Numbered from the stretch's first letter, positions 8,195-17,340 are shown. The stretch is DNA of 64,000 nt from Bradyrhizobium daqingense (GCF_021044685.1 NZ_CP088014.1:5318001-5382000); one strand, 5' to 3'. Notes: generated by a model not told the origin, from the letters alone. Made by a program: numbers and translations.

Positions 8195-8782
8195 ATGCGC
8201 ATTACCCTGGTCGGCTCCCGACATTTCGGCGTGACCACCCTGAACATGCTCCGGGAGCACAGCGTCACGATCGTTCGGGTCGTGGTGGCGGATGCCGACG
8301 ATCGTCTTGCCGCGGCCGCCAAGGCGGCCGGCATCGAGGTGGTGGTCCAGGCCGATCCGAAGCTGGTGGTGGCCTCCGAGATCGCACCCGATACTGACCT
8401 GATCATCACGGCGCACAGCCACGCCCGGATCGGCAAGGACGCGCTGGCCGCGGCCAGGCTGGGGGGAATTGGCTATCACCCCTCGCTGCTGCCCCGCCAT
8501 CGCGGCAAGGCGGCCGTGGAATGGACCATCAAGGAAGGCGACCCGATCGCCGGCGGCACGATCTACCACCTCGCCGACCGCATGGACGCAGGCGCCATCG
8601 CCGCGCAGGACTGGTGCTTCGTCAAGAGGGGCGAAACGGCGCGGGAGCTCTGGGAGCGCGCGCTGGCGCCCCTCGGCCTCAAGCTGCTGGCCGACGTGAT
8701 CGACTACGCCAAAGTCCACAAGGCGCTTCCGGCCAAGGTTCAGGACGAGCAGTTCGCGACCTCGGCCCCGAGTCTGTCCTGA
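8195..8782 (+). CDS. formyltransferase-family protein
   Basis: One hundred and ninety-five residues, a stand-alone formyltransferase fold. The loop GYHPSLLPRHRGKAAVEW (residues ~91-108) matches the HxSLLPxxRG signature of Fmt, PurN and ArnA, and MDAGAIAAQ (~129) matches the catalytic Asp region. The Asn normally two residues before the His (N-x-H) is Gly here, so the usual Asn-His-Asp triad is incomplete. It lacks the C-terminal domain of Fmt, so it is not tRNA formyltransferase. It may act on a sugar-nucleotide or amino donor, or be catalytically altered. Monocistronic. Confidence 0.8.
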   Translation: MRITLVGSRHFGVTTLNMLREHSVTIVRVVVADADDRLAAAAKAAGIEVVVQADPKLVVASEIAPDTDLIITAHSHARIGKDALAAARLGGIGYHPSLLPRHRGKAAVEWTIKEGDPIAGGTIYHLADRMDAGAIAAQDWCFVKRGETARELWERALAPLGLKLLADVIDYAKVHKALPAKVQDEQFATSAPSLS

Positions 8783-8850
8783 CGTTTACCCTTAACGTGA
8801 AGTGGCATTGATTCTGCTTCGAAAATCGGAGGCAAAAACTCAAATAAACC

Positions 8851-8876
8851 ATTGTTCCCACAGGAACAATTTTCGA
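8851..8876 (+). terminator. hairpin followed by short T run
   Basis: ATTGTTCC (8851-8858) and GGAACAAT (8863-8870) form a perfect 8-bp stem with a 4-nt loop, followed by TTTT after overlap with the stem. It sits 70 bp past the formyltransferase-like stop and may end that transcript. The stem is A/T rich, and similar GTTCC-GGAAC hairpins recur in Bradyrhizobium genomes, so it could instead be a dispersed repeat. Confidence 0.4.
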
Positions 8877-8954
8877 TTTGGCGTTGCAACAAATTTCCGT
8901 CACATTTCGTCCGAATAAGCGACAGCATATCAGACAGATTCAAGGACGGAATTC

Positions 8955-9305
8955 ATGCGTTTTGGTCGCAATGCGGTGTTCTGTGCCGCCTCAGTTTTCG
9001 CCGCCATCCTGGCCTCTCCCGCTTTTGCCCAGAGCCCCTATGACGGCAATTGGCACGTGACCATCGTGACCAAGAGCGGCTCCTGCGAGCCGACCGCAAG
9101 CTCCATGCTGACGGTTGCCGACGGCAAGATCACCGCGCCGGGCGCTAACGTTTCCGGCACCATCGGCAGCGGGGGACTTGTGAAAGTTTCGATCAATGGT
9201 GCATATGCCAACGGTCAACTCAACGGCAACGCCGGATCGGGGAAGTGGAATGGAGCATCTGCAGGCATACCGTGCAGCGGGCGGTGGGAAGCATCGCGCC
9301 AATAA
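8955..9305 (+). CDS. exported beta-rich hypothetical protein
   Basis: One hundred and sixteen residues with a signal peptide cleaved near FAQ-SPYDG (residue 25). The mature part begins YDGNWHVTIVTKSGSCEP and continues as short Gly-rich strands with two Cys (C43 and C107 by eye), likely a small disulfide-closed beta barrel. The downstream gene carries the same GxWxGG-like motif and overlaps this one, suggesting a related pair. Function unknown. Confidence 0.72.
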   Translation: MRFGRNAVFCAASVFAAILASPAFAQSPYDGNWHVTIVTKSGSCEPTASSMLTVADGKITAPGANVSGTIGSGGLVKVSINGAYANGQLNGNAGSGKWNGASAGIPCSGRWEASRQ

Positions 9306-9795
9306 ACCAATTGAGGCTCGCGCCAAAGGCCGGCGGCTGCTGATCGCGGCCGCCGTTTTGTTTGCGGCGGGTCTCGCCAACACTGAAAGCAACGCCCAGT
9401 CCAGCCCGTTCGCCTCGCTCGCGGGCAGCTGGAGCGGCGGCGGCACCGTCACCCTGGACGACGGCTCGACTGAGCGCATCCGCTGCCGGGCCAAATACGC
9501 CCCGATCGGACCGACCATGGAGATGTCGCTGACCTGCGCCAGCGACGCCTACAAGTTCAACCTCGGCGCCAATGTCAGGGCCGAGGGCGGCGCCATTGCC
9601 GGCAGCTGGTCCGAAGCCAGCCGCAACATCTCCGGCTCGCTCCAGGGCCGCGGCGCCGGTGGCAATTACGAGCTGGTTGCCTCCACCGCCGGCTTCAACG
9701 CCAACATCTCGCTGAAGACGACCGGCAACAAGCAGAACGTCTCGATGCGCGCGGACAGCCAGTTCCGCGGCGCCAACATCGCGCTGTCGAAGTAA
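9250..9795 (+). CDS. exported beta-rich hypothetical protein
   Basis: About 181 residues from ATG 9250, which overlaps the previous gene by 56 bp. The signal segment RRLLIAAAVLFAAGLANTESNAQ is internal to this start (residues ~28-50), so the true start may lie later or the n-region is long. The mature part starts FASLAGSWSGGGTVTLDDGSTERIRCRAKY, a pattern seen in small periplasmic calycin-like barrels, with a Cys pair. A terminator follows at 9821. Function unknown. Confidence 0.65.
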   Translation: MEHLQAYRAAGGGKHRANKPIEARAKGRRLLIAAAVLFAAGLANTESNAQSSPFASLAGSWSGGGTVTLDDGSTERIRCRAKYAPIGPTMEMSLTCASDAYKFNLGANVRAEGGAIAGSWSEASRNISGSLQGRGAGGNYELVASTAGFNANISLKTTGNKQNVSMRADSQFRGANIALSK

Positions 9796-9820
9796 GACGA
9801 CAGCGCCGTGACACAACGAT

Positions 9821-9851
9821 CGATCCGGCGGCCGCGCCGGGTCGATTTTTT
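9821..9851 (+). terminator. intrinsic terminator
   Basis: CGATCCGGCG and CGCCGGGTCG (one G-T pair) form a 10-bp stem with a GCCG loop, followed by ATTTTTT. It ends the exported-protein gene and its T run overlaps the stop of the convergent ridA-like gene. Confidence 0.75.
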
Positions 9852-10248
9852 ATGCGTTCGGCACGAACGCTGTGACCTCGATCTCGACCTTGGCCCGCTC
9901 GTCCACGAGGCCGCCGATGTAGAGCAGTGTTGACGGCGGGAAATTGCGCCCCAGCGTCTCCTTCCAGGCCGCGCCGATGCCCGGGCCCGCGGCCTCATAT
10001 TCGCTGCGGCTGGTCAGGTACCAGGTCAAACGAACGACGTGCTCGGGGCCCGCTCCGGCCTCCGCCAAGAGCTTGATGATCCGCTTCAGCGCGGTCGCAA
10101 CCTGTGCCGCCATGTCGGGCGCGTAGTTGCCGGTCTCATCGCCGCCGGTCTGCCCGGCGAGAACCACCCAGCGGCCGGGCCCCGCGACCACGACACCGTG
10201 GGAAAAGCCGCGCGGTTTCTTCCATTCGGCCGGTTGCAAGATTTGCAT
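9850..10248 (-). CDS. RidA family enamine/imine deaminase-like protein
   Basis: One hundred and thirty-two residues, the full length of a RidA/YjgF/UK114 subunit. The C-terminal signature VEIEVTAFVP and the middle VVLAGQTGGD...MAAQVATALKRIIKLLAEAGAGPEHVVRLTWYLT are typical. Family members form trimers and hydrolyse reactive 2-aminoacrylate-type enamines. The active-site Arg of true RidA (in NxxR at the GGLVDERAKVEIE region) is not in its usual position, so this may be another RidA subfamily. It diverges from the EamA gene. Confidence 0.85.
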   Translation of the reverse strand: MQILQPAEWKKPRGFSHGVVVAGPGRWVVLAGQTGGDETGNYAPDMAAQVATALKRIIKLLAEAGAGPEHVVRLTWYLTSRSEYEAAGPGIGAAWKETLGRNFPPSTLLYIGGLVDERAKVEIEVTAFVPNA

Positions 10249-10394
10249 GAGCGAAGCTCTCCCTTTTCTTGTTGTTCAATGCTGCCTTAGCACGTCCCCC
10301 TGCATCGCTGCATCCGCAGATTTGGCCGTTGCAAACGGCAGCGATGTCGCCGATACCGGCCTCCCCTCAGGCACGATTTTCCGCACCCACACTC

Positions 10395-11270
10395 ATGACT
10401 GCGACACCGTCCAAAACGATGGCTGCACTGTGGATGGCAGGCTGGCTGGCGCTGATGCTGGTCATGGCGGTCGCCGGGCGCGAGACCACGCGCGAGCTGA
10501 GCGTTTTCCAGATCATGGAAGTGCGATCGGTGATCGGGTTCTTCCTGCTTCTGCCATTCATTCTCCGCGCCGGCGGCTTCAAGGCGGTCACAGCCCATCG
10601 CCTGCCGCAGCACCTCGCGCGCAACGGAGTGCACTATTTCGCGCAGCTCGGCTGGTTCTACGCACTGACGCTGATCGGGATCGGCCAAGTCGTCGCAATC
10701 GAATTCACCATGCCGATCTGGACGGCGCTGCTGGCGGCAACCTTCCTGTCCGAGCGCATGACCGTCTGGAAGATCGCCGCGGTCGTTCTCGGCGTCATCG
10801 GTGTTGTCATGATCGTTCGGCCCGCCACCGGCGAGATCAATCCGGGTCAGCTGATCGCGCTTGGAGCTGCGATTGGCTTCAGCATCTCCATGATATTGGC
10901 GAAGTCGCTGACCCGAACCGAGAGCGCCTTGTCGATCCTGTTCTGGATGATCGTCGTCCAGATGGTCGTCGGCCTGCTGCCGACACTCTATGTCTGGACT
11001 TGGCCATCGGCCCACATGTGGGGTTGGCTCTTCGTCATCGGGGTCTGCGGCACGTTCTCGCACTATTGCCTTGCCAGCGCGCTCCGGTACGCCGATGCGA
11101 CCATCGTGGTTCCCATGGACTTCCTGCGGGTTCCACTCACGGCGACGGCCGGCTGGCTGCTGTATTCCGAGCGCCTCGACGCCTGGACGGTGCTCGGCGC
11201 GGCGCTGATCCTCTGCGGCAATCTTCTGAATCTAAAACCGGCGTCCGTGGTTCCCGCTCGCGCACAGTGA
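10395..11270 (+). CDS. EamA family (DMT superfamily) transporter
   Basis: About 291 residues with ten hydrophobic helices in two EamA repeats (roughly residues 10-145 and 155-285). IGIGQVVAIEFTMPIWTALLAATFLSERM in repeat one and DATIVVPMDFLRVPLTATAGWLLYSERLD in repeat two are the typical helix-4/5 motifs with the conserved SER/ER end. These inner-membrane proteins export small metabolites such as amino acids. The upstream frame is open, but ATG 10395 gives normal family length. Confidence 0.88.
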   Translation: MTATPSKTMAALWMAGWLALMLVMAVAGRETTRELSVFQIMEVRSVIGFFLLLPFILRAGGFKAVTAHRLPQHLARNGVHYFAQLGWFYALTLIGIGQVVAIEFTMPIWTALLAATFLSERMTVWKIAAVVLGVIGVVMIVRPATGEINPGQLIALGAAIGFSISMILAKSLTRTESALSILFWMIVVQMVVGLLPTLYVWTWPSAHMWGWLFVIGVCGTFSHYCLASALRYADATIVVPMDFLRVPLTATAGWLLYSERLDAWTVLGAALILCGNLLNLKPASVVPARAQ

Positions 11271-11308
11271 ACCTGTCGCGGCCTCGCGCGACAAAACAAA
11301 GTGGCCGT

Positions 11309-11322
11309 GTGATTTGGATCAC
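11309..11322. promoter_or_regulatory. possible CRP/FNR-family site
   Basis: GTGATTTGGATCAC is a perfect palindrome matching the TGTGA-N6-TCACA core with one end base different. It lies 152 bp before the caspase-like gene. Single sites of this kind occur by chance, so confidence is limited. Confidence 0.35.
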
Positions 11323-11473
11323 GTTGGGGAAGCTGCCCATCGTGCACATTCGGCCACACAGCAGCGGTTTGGACGCGACCTACTGCCGTTTTGGTGGTGC
11401 GAAGTCGGGCACTTCGTGTAGGTTCGTTGCCAATTCGTTGCTGCCTGCAATTCGATTCTGTTGGGGATCTCAG

Positions 11474-12904
11474 ATGCGCTATCTCACCCTCCTCGCTTCG
11501 CTGATGTGCATGGCTTTGTCGGTCAGTGCCGCGAAGGCCGACCGCCGCGTCGCCTTCGTCGTCGGCAACGGCAATTACAAGAACGTCGCGCAATTGCCGA
11601 ACCCGCCGATCGACGCCAAGTCGATGGCGGCGACGCTGCGCAATGTCGGCTTCGAGGTGATCGAAGGATCCAATCTCAGCCGCGACCAGATGACTGAGAA
11701 GCTGCTCGACTTCGGGCGCAAGGCGCAGGGCTCCGACATCGCGCTGTTTTATTATGCCGGCCACGGCATCGCCGTCAGCGGCACCAATTACCTGCTGCCG
11801 GTCGACGCCGACATCAAGTCGGAGATGGACGTCAAGCTGGGCGCTGCCATCAACATCGACCTGACACTCGAGCAGACCATGGGCGACGCCAAGGTCAAGC
11901 TCGTCTTCCTCGACGCCTGCCGCGACAATCCGTTTGCCGCCAAGATCAAGTCGAATGCCGCCACCCGCAGCGTCAACGTGCAGAGCGGCCTTGCCGAGAT
12001 GAAGTCCGGCGAAGGCACGCTGATCGCCTTCGCGACCGGCCCCGGCCAGACCGCGCTCGACGGCCAGGAGGGCAACAACAGCCCGTTCACCCGCGCGCTG
12101 ATCGACAACATCACCAGGCCTGGCGTCGAAATCCAGCAGGCGATGACGTCGGTGCGCGCCCAGGTCAATGAAGAGACCCGCAAGGGCCAGCTGCCCTGGG
12201 GCCACACCAACCTGACCGGCAGCGTCTATCTCAATCAGGCTCCGACCACCCAGGTCGCCGCCGCGGCGCCGACCGCGACCGGCATGCTGCCAGCCGCAGC
12301 CGGCAGCTCGGACGGTGTCGAGCTCGAATATTGGCGTTCGGTGAAGGAATCCAACAAGCCGGAGGAGCTCAACGCCTATCTCACGGCCTATCCGAACGGA
12401 CAGTTCAAGGCGCTGGCGCTGGCACGCCTCGCGGCGATCAAGAGCGGCCCCTCGACCGCGACCCGCACGCTGACCGCCGGCGTCGATCCCGCGACCTTTA
12501 CCGACGAGTCCACCCAGGTCACCGAGGATCAGATCGGCCTCGACAAGAACAAGCGCCGCGATGTGCAGCGTCGGCTGACAGCGCTCGGCTTCGACACCAA
12601 GCTGACCGGCGTGTTCGACGACGAGACGCGATCCGTGCTCAAGCGCTGGCAGACAGCGCGCGGCTATCCTTCATCGGGCTACCTGAACAAGCTCCAGCAC
12701 AAGGCCCTGCTCTCGGAGATCGTGGCTGCCCCGGCGACGGCAAGCGACACCAGCCAGAAGCCAGCCAAGCGCGCGGCCAGCGCCCCGGCCCAGAGCAGCG
12801 CGCCGGCACCAGCGCAGCATCGCAGCAATCCCGGCGACGCGGCCGGTGCGGCCTTCGTCGGCGGCGTCGTCGGCGGCATGATGGGCGGCATGTTCCGCCG
12901 CTGA
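11474..12904 (+). CDS. exported caspase-like protein with peptidoglycan-binding domain
   Basis: Four hundred and seventy-six residues. Signal peptide (1-22), then a C14/caspase domain: RRVAFVVGNGNYKNVAQLPNP, FYYAGHGIAV with catalytic His97, and FLDACRDNPF with catalytic Cys149. An AYPNGQFKALALARL segment (~residues 305-320) resembles a Sel1/tetratricopeptide helix pair, and residues ~355-410 (RRDVQRRLTALGFDTKLTGVFDDETRSVLKRWQ) form a peptidoglycan-binding domain. A Gly-rich tail (FVGGVVGGMMGGMF) looks like a glycine-zipper. The protein should sit in the periplasm at the cell wall; metacaspase-like relatives have Arg/Lys specificity. ATG 11474 is preceded by GGGGATCTC. It appears monocistronic with its own terminator. 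Confidence 0.88.
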   Translation: MRYLTLLASLMCMALSVSAAKADRRVAFVVGNGNYKNVAQLPNPPIDAKSMAATLRNVGFEVIEGSNLSRDQMTEKLLDFGRKAQGSDIALFYYAGHGIAVSGTNYLLPVDADIKSEMDVKLGAAINIDLTLEQTMGDAKVKLVFLDACRDNPFAAKIKSNAATRSVNVQSGLAEMKSGEGTLIAFATGPGQTALDGQEGNNSPFTRALIDNITRPGVEIQQAMTSVRAQVNEETRKGQLPWGHTNLTGSVYLNQAPTTQVAAAAPTATGMLPAAAGSSDGVELEYWRSVKESNKPEELNAYLTAYPNGQFKALALARLAAIKSGPSTATRTLTAGVDPATFTDESTQVTEDQIGLDKNKRRDVQRRLTALGFDTKLTGVFDDETRSVLKRWQTARGYPSSGYLNKLQHKALLSEIVAAPATASDTSQKPAKRAASAPAQSSAPAPAQHRSNPGDAAGAAFVGGVVGGMMGGMFRR

Positions 12905-12925
12905 GGCACCAAGCACTCTCAAAAC

Positions 12926-12956
12926 AAAGCCCGGCTCGCGCCGGGCTTTTTCTTTT
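12926..12956. terminator. bidirectional intrinsic terminator
   Basis: AAAGCCCGGC (12926-12935) and GCCGGGCTTT (12940-12949) form a 10-bp stem with a 4-nt loop; T runs follow on both strands (TTTCTTTT rightward, TTTGTTTT leftward). It separates the convergent caspase-like and BrnA-like genes. Confidence 0.85.
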
Positions 12957-12978
12957 GCGGGCGCTGATCGCGGGGAGC

Positions 12979-13218
12979 CTACTTCCCCGCCGCCTTCCGC
13001 AGTGCCTCGTTGATGCGATCCTGCCAGCCCGGCCCGCCCTCCTGGAAGAACTCAAGCACGTCCTGGTCGATGCGCAGCGTGACCTGCTCCTTGATGCCAG
13101 GAACAGCGGTTTGCTTGGGCGGCGCCACGGCGACCTTGGCGGTCACCTTCTTGAATGCCGCCTCCGCTTCCGTCCTGGCATCGCCAAGCGTCCGCGGCCG
13201 TCTCGGTTGATCCGCCAT
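12979..13218 (-). CDS. BrnA-type antitoxin, no toxin partner seen
   Basis: Seventy-nine residues. The C-terminal half KEQVTLRIDQDVLEFFQEGGPGWQDRINEALRKA matches the BrnA ribbon-helix-helix: VTLRID strand, DVLEFF helix, GPGWQDRIN loop-helix. BrnA normally represses the brnTA operon and neutralises the RNase BrnT, encoded just upstream of it. Here the upstream gene is cysK, whose stop lies three bases before this ATG; the RBS (GAGGGA) is inside the end of cysK, so the two are translationally coupled. No BrnT-like frame is present nearby. It may be a solitary regulator, possibly of cysK. Confidence 0.78.
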   Translation of the reverse strand: MADQPRRPRTLGDARTEAEAAFKKVTAKVAVAPPKQTAVPGIKEQVTLRIDQDVLEFFQEGGPGWQDRINEALRKAAGK

Positions 13219-13221
13219 GTG

Positions 13222-14211
<990 letters not shown>

Positions 14212-14434
14212 GATGAACTCCCTGTGGCAACAATCTGCGCTTCTGTCGTGGCTCTTGCGCAGTTACAGACAGCTTGCGGCGACACGCAAGCGACAATGCG
14301 GCACATGTTAAATACGCTGCATCGCAAAATCACGTGAGCTGCAAATATCAGAAAACCAACGCATTTGTGTTGCGACCTCGTCAACCGGTTCTGCTTATGT
14401 TAGACTTACGTCTTAAAGCAGGGAGGTCACCACG

Positions 14435-14674
14435 ATGTCAGCAGTTGCTGAAGTGTTGTCGACCGTCGCGCTGAACCGCGATCCGCGTTGCAGCGAGTTG
14501 CCCACCTGTCCCGTCTGCGCCGACTCCATGGTCGCCGCCGAAGCATCCGCCTACGTCTCGGACCAAATGATCAGCTACCTCTGGACCTGCGACACTTGTG
14601 GGTACGGCTTCGTGACCAAGCACGCCGTCAAGACGCGTTTCGTATGCAAGTCGTCCGTTAAGAAGCCGGATTGA
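14435..14674 (+). CDS. small zinc-ribbon protein, 3' end altered by IS insertion
   Basis: Seventy-nine residues. Two cysteine pairs, C25-x2-C28 (CPVC) and C52-x2-C55 (CDTC), would make a small zinc ribbon. The start has GGAGG (14420s) upstream. The final codons overlap the stop end of the IS transposase gene and the likely IS left end is near 14635, so residues after about KHAVK are probably IS-derived and the native C-terminus is lost. The zinc-binding part is intact, so the product may still work. Confidence 0.7.
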   Translation: MSAVAEVLSTVALNRDPRCSELPTCPVCADSMVAAEASAYVSDQMISYLWTCDTCGYGFVTKHAVKTRFVCKSSVKKPD

Positions 14675-16120
14675 TCGAGGCTGGCCGGGCGAGCGTGCGC
14701 CATAGCTGGGCCAGGAACAGGCACAAGAGATATCTCAGCCAGGCGAGGATGCGGCGGAAGTTGTGTCCGACGGCTGAGAGGACGACGTTGGCGGCATCGC
14801 CGGCGCGGCCTTTGAGGTAGCAGCGCCCGAGGTGGCCTTCCGCCTTCAGGTGTCCGATGATGGGCTCGATGGCGGAGCGGCGGCGCAGCTCGCGCTTGAT
14901 GACACCGAAAACGCCGCGCTTCTGGCCGGAGATGAAGACGCGACGGGGATTTTGTGCGTCGTGGCCGCGGTATCCCTTGTCGACATAGGCCCGCTCGATC
15001 GGACAGCCGGTGAGTGTCTCGGTGCGGTCAATGACGTCCCGCAAGGTGTGACCGTCGTAGGGGTTGTCGGGCAGTGCGCTGGCGTGCAGCACGAACAGGC
15101 CACCGGGAGCCCGGCGGTTGTTGGTGACGATGGAGGCCTTCACGCCGAACTCGTAAGGCGCGCTGGCCTTGCCCTTGCCGATGCACTCCACTTCCGGGGC
15201 ATGGAAGGAATAGAGCTTCCAGCCGCGCTGGCGCTGCTGCTGCGAGCGGATCTGCGTGGCCCGGCCGAGCGGGAGGGCGAACGCCTGCTCCAGTGCTGGC
15301 TGGCCTTCGATCTTGCGGCGGATGTCGCGGATGATCCGGCCCAGCCGGCTACGCAGGATACGCAACTGCCGCTGATGCCGCCTGAACTGTTTGGCATGGG
15401 CGTAGCGGCCGGCCATCATCGCGGCGGCCTTGGCGATGCGAGCATAGGATTGCCGCAGCCTGACGCCGTGCCTGATCGCCAGGCGGTTGAGCCCCTTGAT
15501 GGCCGCATGCAGCAGCTTGGCATCGGTCGGAAAGGTGATGGCCTTCGGCTGCACCGTGGTGTCGACCGTAACCCGCTTGAGGTCCTGGCTGCGTAATGCA
15601 CCGGCCTCGTGCGCTACCCGCAAGCTCTCGGCCAGCAGCAACTCCAGCTTGTCGCCAAGCCGCTTGCGCCAATGGCTCAGGTCCGAGCGCTCGTGCGGGA
15701 ACGTGTGCTGAAAGAACTCTTCCCCGGTGAAGAACTGGAAGTATGGGTCATGGACCCAGCGCTCGCACACCTCCTCATCGGACAGCCCGTAAATGTGCTT
15801 GAGCAACAGCAGACCGATCATGAAGCGCGTCTCGATCCCGGGCCTGCCGTTCTCGCTGTAGAGCGGCGCGATCTCGCCGTCGATCCAGTCCCAATCGACC
15901 TTGCCGGCGAGCAGAACCAGCTCGTGCTTCATATTGATGATCTGGTCGAGCCGAGCCCGGAACAGATCGTTCGATCCCGTCGTCTTGTGCTTCTTCGGCC
16001 GCATCGTTCCCTCCGATGCAGACAAGGAATCATGCTTCCCGCTTCGAGGGAATCCACGAAAACCAAATCGCAAGGTTCTGACGCCCAAAGCATCAAAACC
16101 TTGCAATCTGGAAATGCCCC
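14635..16120. mobile_element. IS5-family insertion sequence
   Basis: About 1.49 kb carrying one transposase gene. Candidate terminal inverted repeats are GCGTTTCGTATGCAAG (14635-14650) and, read from the other end, GCATTTCCAGATTGCAAG (16117-16100); they match imperfectly with a two-base gap. I could not find a matching target-site duplication, so the exact ends are uncertain. It inserted between the zinc-ribbon gene and tgt. Confidence 0.7.
14658..16004 (-). CDS. IS5-family transposase
   Basis: Four hundred and forty-eight residues, intact. ATG 16004 has GGAGGGAACG just upstream. An N-terminal DUF772-type domain (LYSENGRPGIETRFMIGLLLLKHIYGLSDEEVCERW) is followed by an interrupted DDE domain: first Asp in VTVDTTVQPK (~residue 170), second in AYVDKGYRGHD (~350), and Glu in SAIEPIIGHLKAEG (~393). 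The arrangement with a ~150-residue insertion between strands suits the long IS5/IS1182-like branch. No frameshift, so the element may be active. Confidence 0.88.
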   Translation of the reverse strand: MRPKKHKTTGSNDLFRARLDQIINMKHELVLLAGKVDWDWIDGEIAPLYSENGRPGIETRFMIGLLLLKHIYGLSDEEVCERWVHDPYFQFFTGEEFFQHTFPHERSDLSHWRKRLGDKLELLLAESLRVAHEAGALRSQDLKRVTVDTTVQPKAITFPTDAKLLHAAIKGLNRLAIRHGVRLRQSYARIAKAAAMMAGRYAHAKQFRRHQRQLRILRSRLGRIIRDIRRKIEGQPALEQAFALPLGRATQIRSQQQRQRGWKLYSFHAPEVECIGKGKASAPYEFGVKASIVTNNRRAPGGLFVLHASALPDNPYDGHTLRDVIDRTETLTGCPIERAYVDKGYRGHDAQNPRRVFISGQKRGVFGVIKRELRRRSAIEPIIGHLKAEGHLGRCYLKGRAGDAANVVLSAVGHNFRRILAWLRYLLCLFLAQLWRTLARPASINPAS

Positions 16121-16194
16121 TTAGCCCAAATCGAGATTCCCGATCAGTGGCTTAGTCCTTCTTCACGGACGACTATGCAACTGATCTCTGCAAG

Positions 16195-17340
16195 CTAGCG
16201 CGGGGCGATATCGCCCCTCGCCCAGTCCTCGCGCGTACGCCGGTAGAACTCCTCGAACTTGCCCTGTGCGATCGCGTCCCGGATGCCCTGCATCAGGGAC
16301 TGATAGTAAGCGACGTTGATCTCGGACAGCAGCATCGCCCCCAGCGTCTCGCCCGCCTTGACGAGATGATGCAAATAGGCGCGCGCGCAGCTGCGCGTCG
16401 ACGGCCATGAGCTTTCCTCGTCGAGCGGCCGCGGATCGTCGGCGTGGCGCGCATTGCGCAGATTGACCTGACCGAAGCGCGTGAAGGCAACGCCATGCCG
16501 GCCATTGCGGGTCGGCATCACGCAATCGAACATGTCGACGCCGCGCTTCACCGCCTCGAGGATGTCGTCGGGCGTGCCGACGCCCATCAGGTAACGCGGC
16601 CGCTGTTTCGGCAGCAGCGGTCCGGTCTCGTCGATCATCGCCAGCATCACCGCCTGCGGCTCGCCGACGGCGAGGCCGCCGATGGCGTAGCCGTGGAAGC
16701 CGATCTCGACCAGGCCTTGCGCACTCGCATGGCGAAGCTGCGGCACGTCGCCGCCCTGCACGATTCCGAACAGCATGTAGCCGTCGGGCGCACTCGCGAA
16801 GGCACGCTTGCTGCGCTCGGCCCAGCGCAGCGACAATTGCATTGCGCGCTCGATGTCGGCGCGCTCGGCGGGCAGCCGCACGCATTCGTCCATCTGCATT
16901 GCGATGTCGGAGCCGAGGAGGCGCTGCACCTCGATCGAGCGCTCCGGCGACAGCTCGACCTTGGCGCCGTCGATATGCGAACGGAAGGTGACGGCGTGCT
17001 CGCTGACCTTGCGCAAGTCCGCCAGCGACATCACCTGGAAGCCGCCGGAATCCGTCAGCATCGGCCCGTTCCACCCCGTGAAGGTCTGCAAGCCGCCGAG
17101 CGCCGCAATCCGCTCGGCGCCGGGACGCAGCATCAGATGATAGGTGTTGCCGAGCACGATGTCGGCGCCGGCGTCACGCACCTCGCGCCAATGCATGCCC
17201 TTCATGGCACCCGCGGTGCCGACGGGCATGAAAGCCGGCGTCCGCACCACGCCGTGCGGCGTGGTCAGGCGTCCGGTGCGCGCGGCGCCATCGGTGGCGA
17301 GCAACTCAAAGTGATTGGGAAGGTCATTGTCGGGATTCAT
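16195..17340 (-). CDS. tgt: queuine tRNA-ribosyltransferase (Tgt), zinc-site cysteines missing
   Basis: Three hundred and eighty-one residues from ATG 17340; the frame is open to 17463 but this start gives family length. Tgt swaps G34 of GUN-anticodon tRNAs for preQ1, which QueA then modifies. LTDSGGFQVMSL and DMFDCVMPTRNGRHG carry the two catalytic Asp regions; VQGGDVPQLR and GGLAVGE are also conserved. In the zinc loop, where Tgt usually reads C-x-C-x2-C, the sequence is ESSWPSTRSCARAYLHHL (residues ~303-320): all three cysteines are absent at their usual places. No frameshift is visible. queA lies 4.5 kb away instead of adjacent. Confidence 0.9.
   Translation of the reverse strand: MNPDNDLPNHFELLATDGAARTGRLTTPHGVVRTPAFMPVGTAGAMKGMHWREVRDAGADIVLGNTYHLMLRPGAERIAALGGLQTFTGWNGPMLTDSGGFQVMSLADLRKVSEHAVTFRSHIDGAKVELSPERSIEVQRLLGSDIAMQMDECVRLPAERADIERAMQLSLRWAERSKRAFASAPDGYMLFGIVQGGDVPQLRHASAQGLVEIGFHGYAIGGLAVGEPQAVMLAMIDETGPLLPKQRPRYLMGVGTPDDILEAVKRGVDMFDCVMPTRNGRHGVAFTRFGQVNLRNARHADDPRPLDEESSWPSTRSCARAYLHHLVKAGETLGAMLLSEINVAYYQSLMQGIRDAIAQGKFEEFYRRTREDWARGDIAPR

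Noticed and set aside
9220..9816. A 198-codon minus-strand frame over the exported protein at 9250-9795.
   Set aside because: Shadow; the plus strand has a signal peptide, normal composition and a terminator.
14434..14690. A four-base target-site duplication for the IS element.
   Set aside because: TTAG at 16121-16124 does not match the bases next to the left end as I place it (TCAA), so no duplication can be claimed.
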